In this document: in pieces, positions 1 through 7,406 of the stretch
How positions within the stretch are numbered: position 1 is the stretch's first letter
How the letters are laid out: every line of letters begins with the position of its first letter
NCBI GenBank assembly: GCA_903850725.1
Contig: CAINMG010000062.1
Location: 1 to 17,692, forward strand
Direction: 5' to 3'
Source of the DNA: Candidatus Staskawiczbacteria bacterium
GTDB taxonomy: Bacteria; Patescibacteriota; Minisyncoccia; Minisyncoccales; Staskawiczbacteraceae
Length of the DNA stretch: 17,692 nucleotides
Notes under the pieces: generated by a model
Told to the model about the DNA's origin: nothing
Seen by the model: only the letters and a program-made list of their open reading frames with translations
Databases searched by the model: none
Translations under genes and position numbers: made by a program

Positions 1-1131
1 TTACCACAAATTTATGTTCATTCAGCCAATCCAATTGGTAGTGGTAATATGATGGGGTATATCAATAATTATTTTATGAATGGTAAAAATAGAGCCGAAG
101 AAGAGGAAATTATACAACAAGAAGAATTAGCTGATAAGGCTAAAGAAAGTCTTGTTGATAAATTAAGAGAAAAAGTTCAAAGTAAAGTTAATGAATCACT
201 TATTCCTAATAAAAATTATGAAAGTACTGTTGGAGTTTATGGAGGGAAAATGACTGAAGATGAAAATGGGAAAATGGTTTATGACACAAGGGGAGCTATA
301 TCTAAAGTTGATAAATTTGGTGATGCTCTTTTAAGAACTTACGATGAACACACGGTAAAAGAACCAGGGAGATTAGCTAGGAAACATCCAAAGCAAGCTT
401 CAAAATTTTTAACAATGCCAGGAACAAAAAGATACAGAGGTAGCAGAGAAGAGATAGTAGAAAATGCAGAAAGACTGGGCTTGGGAGAATATTATGGTTT
501 AGATGAAAATGGAGTAGAAATAAAAAATCCAAAAATTTATAAAGAAGGAACTATTTTGCAAGATGTTTATAGATCAGTAGAAATTAATTCTGATAAATTA
601 AATAATGTAGATAGATTTCAAGCTTTAGCAGAAGCATCAAAATATGTAAAAGGTATTCATCAAGAACATGGGGGAATAGGTGAATTGTTAGTTTCAGATA
701 TTATTTTTAGAAGAAATGAAGATGGCAAGGTTTCTGATCCAGTTTTAAATTTACCAGATATTGTTTTTAATAAAGAAAAAAAGACTGGGGAAAACGAGAA
801 AAAAGCTACAGATTTACTTGATTTTTTAGCTAGTGTTTATTTTGAAGAATTTAAAAGATCTCAAGATTGGGATGATGCAAGAAAATCTTTAGAAACAGTG
901 TTGGAAAATTATGGAGATGAAGAAATAATTCATTTAACTAAGTCTTTAGCCAAAAGAGGCAGACTAACTTTGCAGGGTAATGTTGAATCTTTAAATTTAC
1001 CAGAAACAGTTACAAAAAAAGGTATTAAATTGTTTTCGCTACATAATAATGCTCGTCTTTCACCCAAGAAAGGTTTTGACGGACAAATGAGAACAGACAT
1101 AATAGATGCTTGTGAGAAATTTGCTAAATAA
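1..1131 (+). CDS. Unrecognised protein, 5'-truncated by the window edge
   Basis: The frame is open from base 1 and stops with TAA at 1131, so the N-terminus lies outside the window. The first in-window ATG is at 49, but the codons before it also read as plausible protein, so that ATG is probably internal. About 376 residues are visible: a Lys/Glu-rich helical segment near the start, then a mixed region. The stretch HGGIGELLVSDIIF, followed by LNLPDIVF and then a KATDLLDFL helix, faintly resembles the catalytic-loop and metal-binding part of small lipopolysaccharide/RIO-like kinases. I see no clear nucleotide-binding loop or invariant catalytic Asp in the expected setting, so this is only a hint. 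Codon use is AT-rich like the genes that follow. It is separated from them by a terminator, so it belongs to an upstream transcription unit. Confidence 0.8.
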   Translation, partial: LPQIYVHSANPIGSGNMMGYINNYFMNGKNRAEEEEIIQQEELADKAKESLVDKLREKVQSKVNESLIPNKNYESTVGVYGGKMTEDENGKMVYDTRGAISKVDKFGDALLRTYDEHTVKEPGRLARKHPKQASKFLTMPGTKRYRGSREEIVENAERLGLGEYYGLDENGVEIKNPKIYKEGTILQDVYRSVEINSDKLNNVDRFQALAEASKYVKGIHQEHGGIGELLVSDIIFRRNEDGKVSDPVLNLPDIVFNKEKKTGENEKKATDLLDFLASVYFEEFKRSQDWDDARKSLETVLENYGDEEIIHLTKSLAKRGRLTLQGNVESLNLPETVTKKGIKLFSLHNNARLSPKKGFDGQMRTDIIDACEKFAK

Positions 1132-1139
1132 TAAATATT

Positions 1140-1171
1140 AAAAAAGGTCTTATTAAAAAAGACTTTTTTTA
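1140..1171 (+). terminator. Intrinsic terminator after the first gene
   Basis: GTCT pairs with AGAC, extended by flanking A and T tracts, and the hairpin ends in seven T. It begins 9 bases after the stop codon and separates this gene from the promoter at 1186. Confidence 0.7.
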
Positions 1172-1185
1172 TTGCTATTAAATCA

Positions 1186-1214
1186 TTGAAAAATGTGCAA
1201 ATTTTTGCTATACT
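1186..1214 (+). promoter_or_regulatory. Sigma-70-type promoter of the activase operon
   Basis: The -35 is TTGAAA (1186-1191), then a 17-base spacer, then a -10 of TATACT (1209-1214). Transcription would start near 1221, giving a leader of about 20 bases with no recognisable SD before the ATG at 1241. Confidence 0.7.
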
Positions 1215-1240
1215 TTAGTTATTAAATTAAAGTATATTCC

Positions 1241-2188
1241 ATGGGAAAAGAAACAAAAAAAATTAAGATTGGTTTACCAAGAGCTTTGCATTTTTATAAA
1301 TACCATATCTCATGGGAAGAGTTTTTTGAGCGCGCTGGTTTCGAGTTGGTAGTTAGTCCACTTACAAATCAAGAAATATTAAAAAAAGGAGTAAATTTAG
1401 CTGTAGATGAAAGCTGTTTGTCTCTTAAAATATATTTAGGACATATTGATTGGCTAAAAGATAAAGTAGATTATATATTTATTCCAAGAATTGTTTCTTT
1501 GCATAAAAAAGAAGAAGCGTGCACTAAATTTATGTCTTTAAATGATATTGTAAGAAATACTTTTCCTGGTTTGAAAATCATAGAGTATACAATAGATGCA
1601 AATAAATTTAGATTTGAATTCTTTAAAATATTAAGAACTATTTTTAGTTTAAAACATAATCCCATTAGAATTCTGCAGGCTTATTATTATGCAAAGAAAA
1701 AGCAATCTGATTATGAGAAAGCTAGAATTGAAGAGCAGACTTCAAAGATAAAAAATAAAGATCCAAATAAGCCAATGATTCTTGTGGTGTCTCATCCATA
1801 TACTACATATGATTCTCTTTTGGGAAAACCAATCACAAAGTTTTTAGAATCACAGGGAGTAGATATTTTATATGCAGATATAGTTGATATTAAAGAAGCC
1901 TTAGAACAATCAAAAAAAATATCAAAAGATTTATATTGGACCTATAATAAAGAACTATTGGGAGCAATTGAAATTTATAAACAATATGTTGATGGAATAA
2001 TATTTTTAATGGTTTTTCCTTGCGGTCCAGATGCTTTAGTTATTAATTTATGTCAAAATAAGATTAAAGACATACCACTTTCTGTTATTACTCTTGATGA
2101 ATTATCAGGAGAAGCTGGCCTTAAGACTAGGTTAGAAAGTTTTGTTGATATTTTAAAAATAAAAAAGAAGAAGAATGGAAAAAAATAA
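1241..2188 (+). CDS. DUF2229/COG3580-like protein of the 2-hydroxyacyl-CoA dehydratase activase group
   Basis: The 315-residue protein opens with KIGLPRALHFYKY and a Trp-Glu-x-Phe-Phe segment, followed by a conserved Cys in DESCLSLK (C59), the pattern expected for DUF2229. Further cysteines are C94 (EEACTKF), C261 (FPCGPD) and C271, candidates for an iron-sulfur ligand set. In many bacteria this domain is fused to activase domains in one very long polypeptide; here it is a separate gene. The family is related to HgdB/HgdC partners that handle low-potential electrons, but the substrate is unknown. It is first in an operon: the promoter lies just upstream and the stop overlaps the next gene by 14 bases. 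There is no SD. I am confident of the family and not of the reaction. Confidence 0.78.
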   Translation: MGKETKKIKIGLPRALHFYKYHISWEEFFERAGFELVVSPLTNQEILKKGVNLAVDESCLSLKIYLGHIDWLKDKVDYIFIPRIVSLHKKEEACTKFMSLNDIVRNTFPGLKIIEYTIDANKFRFEFFKILRTIFSLKHNPIRILQAYYYAKKKQSDYEKARIEEQTSKIKNKDPNKPMILVVSHPYTTYDSLLGKPITKFLESQGVDILYADIVDIKEALEQSKKISKDLYWTYNKELLGAIEIYKQYVDGIIFLMVFPCGPDALVINLCQNKIKDIPLSVITLDELSGEAGLKTRLESFVDILKIKKKKNGKK

Positions 2189-3269
2189 TAACATCAAAAA
2201 AATTAGCTTTCCTCATATGGGTAATTATTTTTATGCGCTAAAGCCATTAGCTTTGCTTTTGGCTGATGAAGTTATAATGCCCCCTCCAATTACTAAAAAA
2301 ACTATTGAACTTGGCACAAAACATAGCCCAGAATCTGCATGTATTCCATTTAAATATAATTTAGGTAATTTTATTGAAGCTTTGGATTTGGGGGCTAATA
2401 TTTTAGTACAATCTGGTGGTGGTTGCAGGTTTGGATACTATGGGGAAGTGCAAGAAAATATTTTAAAAAACTTAGGGTATAAATTTGAATTTTTAAAATT
2501 TGTAAATGATTTTAGTATTATTAAAATTTCAAAATATATTAAGCTAAACAATCCAGAGTTGTCGTATTTTAAAATATTTAAAACAATTTTATTTTCTTAT
2601 TTAAGAGTAAGGCTAATAGATAAAATTGAAGCATATTTAAGAATGAATATTGGCTTTGAAGTTAAAAATGGAGATTTTGAAAGAAACCTTAAACTTTTTT
2701 TAAATGAATTAGATAAATCAAAAAATATTTTAGACTTAAGCAAATTAAAGAAAAAATATTTAGAAATTTTAAAAAATATTCCTACAAAAAAACCTCAAAA
2801 TCCTATTAGAGTGGGAATAGTGGGGGAGTTATATGTTTTGATGGAACCATTTTCTAATTTTAATATTGAAAAGGAACTTGGCAGGCGAGGTATTGAAGTT
2901 CATAGATTTTGTAGTGTTTCTAGTATTTTACATGATATTTTCACTTTTGATTCGCATACTAAAAGTTTTTTAAAACATGCAGCACCTTATTTAAAATATC
3001 ATATTGGAGCTCATGGTACAGAATCAGTTGGATTAGCAAACAAATTAAGAAAACAAGGATTTGATGGTATAATACACGTAAAACCTTTTGGTTGTATGCC
3101 AGAAGTAAATGCAATGTCAGCTTTACACAGAATGGCCAAAGAACATAATTTCCCAATTCTTTATTTTAGTTTTGATTCGCAAACTTCAGAGACTGGCATT
3201 AAAACAAGGATAGAAGCTTTTTATGATATGCTTATGATGAAGAAAAAAAGAGATACTATGCAAATTTAA
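2175..3269 (+). CDS. COG3581-like iron-sulfur protein, partner of the activase
   Basis: The 364-residue protein shows the COG3581 pattern: FPHMGNY near the start, PPPITKKTIELGTKHSPESAC (C56), then a Gly-rich GGGCRFGYYG (C84). Later it has KPFGCMPEVNA and a C-terminal SFDSQTSETGIKTRIEAF segment, which matches the end of the preceding protein (DELSGEAGLKTRLESF). The two proteins therefore share a C-terminal fold. Cys residues at these places bind an iron-sulfur cluster in 2-hydroxyacyl-CoA dehydratase-like proteins; that role is inferred here. The start overlaps the upstream gene by 14 bases in another frame, which suggests translational coupling and a complex of the two products. A 21-base gap leads to the activase gene. 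Confidence 0.78.
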   Translation: MEKNNNIKKISFPHMGNYFYALKPLALLLADEVIMPPPITKKTIELGTKHSPESACIPFKYNLGNFIEALDLGANILVQSGGGCRFGYYGEVQENILKNLGYKFEFLKFVNDFSIIKISKYIKLNNPELSYFKIFKTILFSYLRVRLIDKIEAYLRMNIGFEVKNGDFERNLKLFLNELDKSKNILDLSKLKKKYLEILKNIPTKKPQNPIRVGIVGELYVLMEPFSNFNIEKELGRRGIEVHRFCSVSSILHDIFTFDSHTKSFLKHAAPYLKYHIGAHGTESVGLANKLRKQGFDGIIHVKPFGCMPEVNAMSALHRMAKEHNFPILYFSFDSQTSETGIKTRIEAFYDMLMMKKKRDTMQI

Positions 3270-3290
3270 AAATAATTAAAATATTAAAAA

Positions 3291-4268
3291 ATGGAAAACA
3301 ATAAATTAAAATTATATTTAGGGGTGGATATTGGATCTATATCAACTAAAGCAGTTGTAATTGACCAGCAAAATAAAATTCATGCCCAATCATATATTTG
3401 GACAGAAGGAGATCCAATCGGGGCTGTTAAAAGACTATTAGATATTATAAAAGAACAGTTAAAAGATAAAAACTATTCAATTGTTTCTGTGGGAACAACA
3501 GGATCAGCTAGAGAATTAATAGGTTCTATATTAAATGCCACAATAGTAAAAAATGAAATTACAGCGCATGCTATTGGAACTTTAACTTTTCATCCAGAAG
3601 TTAGGACAATTTTTGAGATTGGAGGCCAGGATAGTAAAATTATTATTATTCAAGGAGGAATGGTCATAGATTATGCCATGAATACGCTTTGTGCTGCAGG
3701 AACAGGATCATTTTTGTCTTCACAAGCCAAAAGATTGAATATTCCAGTTGAAGAATTTGGAGAATATTCATTAAGAGCAGATAGCCCAACTAAAATAGCT
3801 GGACGTTGTACTGTTTTTGCTGAGTCTGATTTGGTCCATAAAGCTCAAATGGGCCACTCCAAAGAAAATATAATTGCAGGGCTTTGTAATGCAATAGTAA
3901 ATAATTATCTTAATAATGTTGGCAAAGGTAAAAATATTGAGTCCCTAATTGTTTTTCAAGGAGGTGTAAGCAAAAATGTTGGTGTGGTAAAATCATTTAA
4001 AGAGATAATAGGTCATGATATTGTTGTAGATGAGTTGGGGCACCTTATGGGTGCTATTGGAATTGCAATTATTGCTAGAGAGCAGGGAATTGAAAAATTA
4101 TTTAATTTTAGTGTACGAGATACTGATTTTAAAACGGTTGGATTTGAATGTGGCTCTTGTCCAAATAATTGTGAAATTATATGTGTTGTTGAGGATGGAA
4201 AATTTTTAGATGGTTGGGGTAATAGATGTAATATTGGTATAGAAAAAGCTAGAAAAAAATGGTCTTAA
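3291..4268 (+). CDS. BadF/BadG/HgdC-type ATPase (CoA-substrate-specific enzyme activase)
   Basis: The 325-residue ASKHA-fold ATPase has phosphate-1 loop GVDIGSISTKAVV (11-23), GTTGSARE, the EIGGQDSKI loop (109-117) and C-terminal adenosine-loop residues around FQGGVSKNVGV. C134 (NTLCAAGTGSF) and C173 (GRCTVFAESD) are 39 residues apart, as are the two cysteines of HgdC that bridge a [4Fe-4S] cluster across the homodimer. The known role of this family is ATP-driven transfer of a very low-potential electron to a partner iron-sulfur enzyme. The likely partners are the two preceding proteins, because no HgdA/HgdB dehydratase gene is in the window. The C-terminus carries five more cysteines (C287, C290, C294, C298, C313), which could hold a second cluster. 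It overlaps the next gene by 10 bases. Confidence 0.88.
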   Translation: MENNKLKLYLGVDIGSISTKAVVIDQQNKIHAQSYIWTEGDPIGAVKRLLDIIKEQLKDKNYSIVSVGTTGSARELIGSILNATIVKNEITAHAIGTLTFHPEVRTIFEIGGQDSKIIIIQGGMVIDYAMNTLCAAGTGSFLSSQAKRLNIPVEEFGEYSLRADSPTKIAGRCTVFAESDLVHKAQMGHSKENIIAGLCNAIVNNYLNNVGKGKNIESLIVFQGGVSKNVGVVKSFKEIIGHDIVVDELGHLMGAIGIAIIAREQGIEKLFNFSVRDTDFKTVGFECGSCPNNCEIICVVEDGKFLDGWGNRCNIGIEKARKKWS

Positions 4269-4990
4269 TTAAAAATTTTATGATAAGTATTATTATACCT
4301 GCTTTAAATGAAGAGAATAACTTAAAAAGGCTTTTGGAGTCAATTAAAAAGCAAGGCTTTTTTGACTATGAAATAATTGTAGCTGATGCTGGTTCTGTTG
4401 ATAAAACAAAAGAAATTGCTCTTGCATATAAATGTATAGTAATTAAAGGTGGCCTGCCAGCAAAAGGTAGAAACGAAGGGGCAAAGATTGCTAAAGGAGA
4501 AACATTATTTTTTCTTGATGCAGATACAATTTTGCAAGATAATTTTTTGAATAACTCAATTGATGAATTTCTATTTAGAAAATTAGAGATTGCTAGCTTT
4601 AGATTACTTCCAATATCTAAAGACAAAAAAGCAAAAATATTTTTAGATATATTTTATAATATTCCAATAATATTATTTGAAAAATTATTGCCTCATGCAG
4701 CTACGGGTATTATTATCAAAAAAGATATTTTTGAAAGAGTCGCTGGATTTGATGAAGATATTAAACTTTCTGAAGATCATTATATGGCGCGGCGTGCTCA
4801 AAAAATTGCAAGGTTTGGTTTAATTAGATCTGCAAAATTATTAATCTCTGATAGGAGATTTAAAAAAGATGGTTGGTTGAATGTGGGAATAAAGTATTTA
4901 TTGTGCGAATTACATATGATATTTATAGGTCCTGTAAAATCTGATATTTTTAAATATAAATTTAATCATTATGATAAAGATAAATCCTAA
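4259..4990 (+). CDS. Family 2 glycosyltransferase (GT-A fold)
   Basis: The 243-residue protein has the GT2 signature: ISIIIPALNEENNLKRLL at the N-terminus, VADAGSVDKT for nucleotide binding, AKGRNEGAKIAKGETLFFLD leading to the DAD metal-binding motif (87-89), and a GFDEDIKLSEDHYMARRA acceptor/base segment (163-180). There is no C-terminal membrane helix pair, so it is probably cytoplasmic or peripheral, adding sugar from a nucleotide sugar to a lipid or polysaccharide. The ATG at 4259 overlaps the activase gene by 10 bases. An in-frame ATG at 4280 places the methionine directly before ISIIIP and is an equally good start. No SD is seen for either. The donor and acceptor cannot be told from sequence. 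Confidence 0.85.
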   Translation: MVLIKNFMISIIIPALNEENNLKRLLESIKKQGFFDYEIIVADAGSVDKTKEIALAYKCIVIKGGLPAKGRNEGAKIAKGETLFFLDADTILQDNFLNNSIDEFLFRKLEIASFRLLPISKDKKAKIFLDIFYNIPIILFEKLLPHAATGIIIKKDIFERVAGFDEDIKLSEDHYMARRAQKIARFGLIRSAKLLISDRRFKKDGWLNVGIKYLLCELHMIFIGPVKSDIFKYKFNHYDKDKS

Positions 4991-5000
4991 ATCACAAGCG

Positions 5001-5031
5001 CCAAATCATTCTTTTGATTAGAATAATTTGG
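5001..5031. repeat. Hairpin before the HtrA-like gene
   Basis: Twelve-base arms (5001-5012 and 5020-5031) pair with one mismatch around a 7-base loop. There is no immediate T run, though TTTTTT follows 17 bases later. A possible TTG start (5014) of the protease lies inside the loop, which argues that the ATG at 5059 is used instead. Confidence 0.55.
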
Positions 5032-5058
5032 AGTTCGGTTCTGGGATTTTTTAAAAAA

Positions 5059-6411
5059 ATGAATATGTATGATCATCCAGACATTAATTTAAAAGAAGTA
5101 AAGCAAATTTTAGATAAATTTTTAAAGGTTTTGCAAAATCGAGCAATTCGGGGATTTGTTTTGGCTTTGATTATTTTACTTAGTATTGCTTTTGGAGTTA
5201 AAATATATTTTCCTCAATATTTTGATAGCCAAATTAAAAGTTTTTTAGCTCCAATTGAGATTAGATTGGAGAAATTAAAAAATGAAGAATTAGTTAAAAA
5301 TCAAGATCTATCCAAGCAAGCAGATTTATATACTTCGCCAATTTCCTATGAACAAGCAATTATTGATTCTGTAAAACAAGCGTCACCTTCTGTGGTGAGT
5401 ATTATAATATCTAAAAATATGCCTGTTTATGAACAATATTTTACAGATCCATTTGAAGGATTTGCCTCGCCATTTTTTGATTTGGGCCCTGGTTTTGATA
5501 TTCAAGTTCCGCAATATAAGCAAAAGGGGACTGAGAAAAAAGAAGTTGGTGGAGGCTCGGGATTTATTGTTTCAGAAGATGGCTTGATAGTAACCAATAA
5601 ACATGTGGTAATAGATAAAGAAGCAGAATATACTGTTTTGACAAATGATGGTCAAAAATATTCTGCAAAAGTTTTGGCTTTAGATCCAGTTCAAGACTTA
5701 GCTATAATTAAAATTCAAACAAACGATGTTAGCAAAAAATTTCCAGCTATTAAGTTGGGAGATTTTACTGGCATTCAAATTGGGCAAGGAGCAATAGCTA
5801 TTGGAAATGCTTTGGGTGAATTTAGAAATACTGTTTCTGTGGGGATTGTTTCTGGCCTTAGTCGCACAATTTCTGCCTCAGGCACTAGCGGATTTTCAGA
5901 AGTTTTGGAAGATATTATTCAAACAGATGCAGCTATTAATTCTGGCAATTCCGGAGGACCTTTGCTCAATTTAAAAGGGGAGGTAATCGGGATTAATACC
6001 GCGATGGCCCAGGGTGCTAATAGTATTGGCTTCGCTATCCCAATAAATAGAGCCAAGAAAGATATAGAGCAAGTAATAACTACAAATAAAATTTTTTATC
6101 CATTTTTGGGGGTAAGATATACTTTGGTTAATTTGGAAATTAAAGAAAAATATAAATTATCATTTGATTACGGCGCTTTGGTTTTAGCTGGCGAAAAGGG
6201 TGAGGTAGCTATTACTGCTGACTCGGCTGCAGAAAAGGCAGGGCTCAAGGAAAAGGATTTAATTTTGGAAATTAATGGCGAAAAAATTACGCAAGAAAAT
6301 TCAATGGCCAAAATTATCCAAAAATATAATCCAAATGATAAAATAAGCTTAAAAATTATTCGCGATGAAAAAGAAATTTTTATAGATGTTGTGTTAGGGG
6401 AGAGAAGCTAA
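5059..6411 (+). CDS. Membrane-anchored HtrA/DegP-like serine protease with one PDZ domain
   Basis: Counting from the ATG at 5059 (450 residues), there is a cytoplasmic basic N-terminus, one hydrophobic anchor at about 31-51, and a linker. The chymotrypsin-like domain follows, with His182 in TNKHVV, Asp213 in DPVQDLAIIKI and Ser298 in INSGNSGGPL. One PDZ domain spans about 350-447, containing SAAEKAGLKEKDLILEINGE. The full triad suggests an active envelope protease for misfolded proteins, with the catalytic part outside the membrane. Proteases of this type usually have one or two PDZ domains. A longer frame begins at TTG 5014 and would add 15 residues, but that codon sits in a hairpin loop. 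Neither start has a convincing SD. It is convergent with the small - strand gene downstream. Confidence 0.88.
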   Translation: MNMYDHPDINLKEVKQILDKFLKVLQNRAIRGFVLALIILLSIAFGVKIYFPQYFDSQIKSFLAPIEIRLEKLKNEELVKNQDLSKQADLYTSPISYEQAIIDSVKQASPSVVSIIISKNMPVYEQYFTDPFEGFASPFFDLGPGFDIQVPQYKQKGTEKKEVGGGSGFIVSEDGLIVTNKHVVIDKEAEYTVLTNDGQKYSAKVLALDPVQDLAIIKIQTNDVSKKFPAIKLGDFTGIQIGQGAIAIGNALGEFRNTVSVGIVSGLSRTISASGTSGFSEVLEDIIQTDAAINSGNSGGPLLNLKGEVIGINTAMAQGANSIGFAIPINRAKKDIEQVITTNKIFYPFLGVRYTLVNLEIKEKYKLSFDYGALVLAGEKGEVAITADSAAEKAGLKEKDLILEINGEKITQENSMAKIIQKYNPNDKISLKIIRDEKEIFIDVVLGERS

Positions 6412-6424
6412 TTTAAATATAAAA

Positions 6425-6448
6425 AAAGAAGCGGATTATAAGTCCGCG
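6425..6448 (-). terminator. Probable terminator of the 99-residue gene
   Basis: On the - strand GCGGA pairs with TCCGC around a 7-base loop and is followed by TTCTTTTTTT. The stem overlaps the last codons and the stop of the gene at 6436. Confidence 0.5.
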
Positions 6449-6735
6449 AGCAATGCAATAATCGTAATGGTGACTATCACAATTATTGATAAGAAGGAGC
6501 TAATTATAAAATCTGTTGTTTTGGGATATCGTTGCCGAACAGATTTTATACCTCGTCTTTTGATTAGTTTCATTACGCTGAAAAGATTGCGAGCATTACC
6601 GCAGATATGCAAGTAAATTGATCGCAAAAAATTTATAACTTTTTTGGGTCCACCGTATGGCCTACTCACATACAAAATAGCGGACCCAAAAACAGTTATA
6701 ATTAGGATTAGTGAAATCACGAGTTTAAAGAACAT
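6436..6735 (-). CDS. Small two-helix membrane protein, function unknown
   Basis: The 99-residue protein has hydrophobic helices at about 4-24 (start of the protein to ILYV) and 75-97 (FIISSFLSIIVIVTITIIAL), separated by a basic loop rich in Arg/Lys with a single Cys. The start is well supported: TAAGGAGG lies 6-7 bases before the ATG, a near-perfect SD, unlike the genes at 1-5000. I recognise no family. It lies downstream of a strong hairpin and of another small - strand gene, and it is convergent with the protease gene. Confidence 0.68.
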   Translation of the reverse strand: MFFKLVISLILIITVFGSAILYVSRPYGGPKKVINFLRSIYLHICGNARNLFSVMKLIKRRGIKSVRQRYPKTTDFIISSFLSIIVIVTITIIALLADL

Positions 6736-6762
6736 ATCAAACCTCCTTAAGTAAATGATTTA

Positions 6763-6790
6763 GGGCGACTCCAGATTGAGTCGCCCTTTT
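6763..6790. terminator. Strong hairpin between the two small - strand genes
   Basis: GGGCGACTC (6763-6771) pairs perfectly with GAGTCGCCC (6778-6786) around a 6-base loop. A TTTT run follows only on the + strand; on the - strand the stem is followed by TAAATCA. It may still end or process the - strand transcript of the 132-residue gene, or act as a roadblock for + strand transcription. Confidence 0.55.
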
Positions 6791-6801
6791 GGTTATTTTT
6801 G

Positions 6802-7200
6802 TTATCTCATTAAGACTCCATTCTTGTTCGCACGTCTTTCACGTCGACGTTTAGCTTGACGAGCTTGCGACTTGCCATTTGACTTTCCATTAGCTCGTCC
6901 ATTTTTTTTACCATTGTTGCAATTGTGTTGGTTGTTCTCATCATTATTTGCGCTTGCAGTGGCTTTGAGTTTTTTTCTCCTTGCATTTTCTTTTTTGGCC
7001 ACAACAAACTGTTCTTTCCAACCTAGAACAGCGGGGTACCAATACAGATGCGGGCAAGGGTCGCCGGGACTCCTTTCAATTTTGTTTTTTTCACAGTAAT
7101 CTGCGAGATATTCTTCACGTTCACATTTTTTCTCCCTTGTTTGTTTTGTGGCCGGCCCAGGGTGATGGTCGCTTACACAGAGTGGCGTTTTACCACACAT
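6802..7200 (-). CDS. Small Cys-rich protein with a basic low-complexity tail, unknown
   Basis: The 132-residue protein has six Cys (C2, C8, C26, C36, C49, C94) and nearby His (H12, H13, H51), enough for a small zinc-binding module in the first 55 residues. It then has a PHLYWYPAVLGWKEQ segment and an Asn/Gly/Lys-rich repeat-like tail ending in many Arg/Lys. The tail looks made for nucleic acid or ribosome contact; that is inference. AAGGA lies 6-7 bases before the ATG. G+C is near 48%, far above the genes to the left. It is read in the same direction as, and just downstream of, tRNA-Ser(GCT) with no clear terminator between them. Other frames are also open here because of composition; this one has the best start signal. 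Confidence 0.58.
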   Translation of the reverse strand: MCGKTPLCVSDHHPGPATKQTREKKCEREEYLADYCEKNKIERSPGDPCPHLYWYPAVLGWKEQFVVAKKENARRKKLKATASANNDENNQHNCNNGKKNGRANGKSNGKSQARQAKRRRERRANKNGVLMR

Positions 7201-7262
7201 ATGTTTTCCTTATTGTGCGAGGCCGTGAGATTGCCTCTAGGATTGAATGAACAAAATTCCAG

Positions 7263-7348
7263 CGGAGAGGGTGGGATTTGAACCCACGAGCCCCATGACA
7301 GGGCGCAGGTTAGCAACCTGCTGCTTTGAACCGCTCAGCCACCTCTCC
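7263..7348 (-). tRNA. tRNA-Ser(GCT)
   Basis: Acceptor arms GGAGAGG and CCTCTCC pair, with D-arm GCTGAGCGGTTCAAAGC. The anticodon stem GCAGG/CCTGC encloses loop TTGCTAA (anticodon GCT), and a long variable arm and a T-arm GTGGGTTCAAATCCCAC follow. The discriminator is G and CCA is not encoded. The long variable arm confirms the serine class. Confidence 0.95.
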
Positions 7349-7395
7349 AAATTTATTTAATAATGCATTATTTTTTGCATTTATTCAAGACCTAT

Positions 7396-7406
7396 GATAA
7401 TATAAT
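7396..7406 (+). promoter_or_regulatory. -10 region of tRNA-Ser(TGA)
   Basis: The GATAATATAAT block lies 5-14 bases before the mature 5' end. TTGCAT at 7375-7380 is a possible -35, although the spacing to GATAAT is only 15 bases. The two tRNA genes diverge from this 62-base spacer, which also holds the inverted repeat AATGCA/TGCATT. Confidence 0.5.

Noticed and set aside
6872..7281. Several overlapping + strand frames of 75-89 codons
   Set aside because: They are shadows of the G+C-richer - strand gene and of the tRNA leader. None has an SD, and the - strand frame does.
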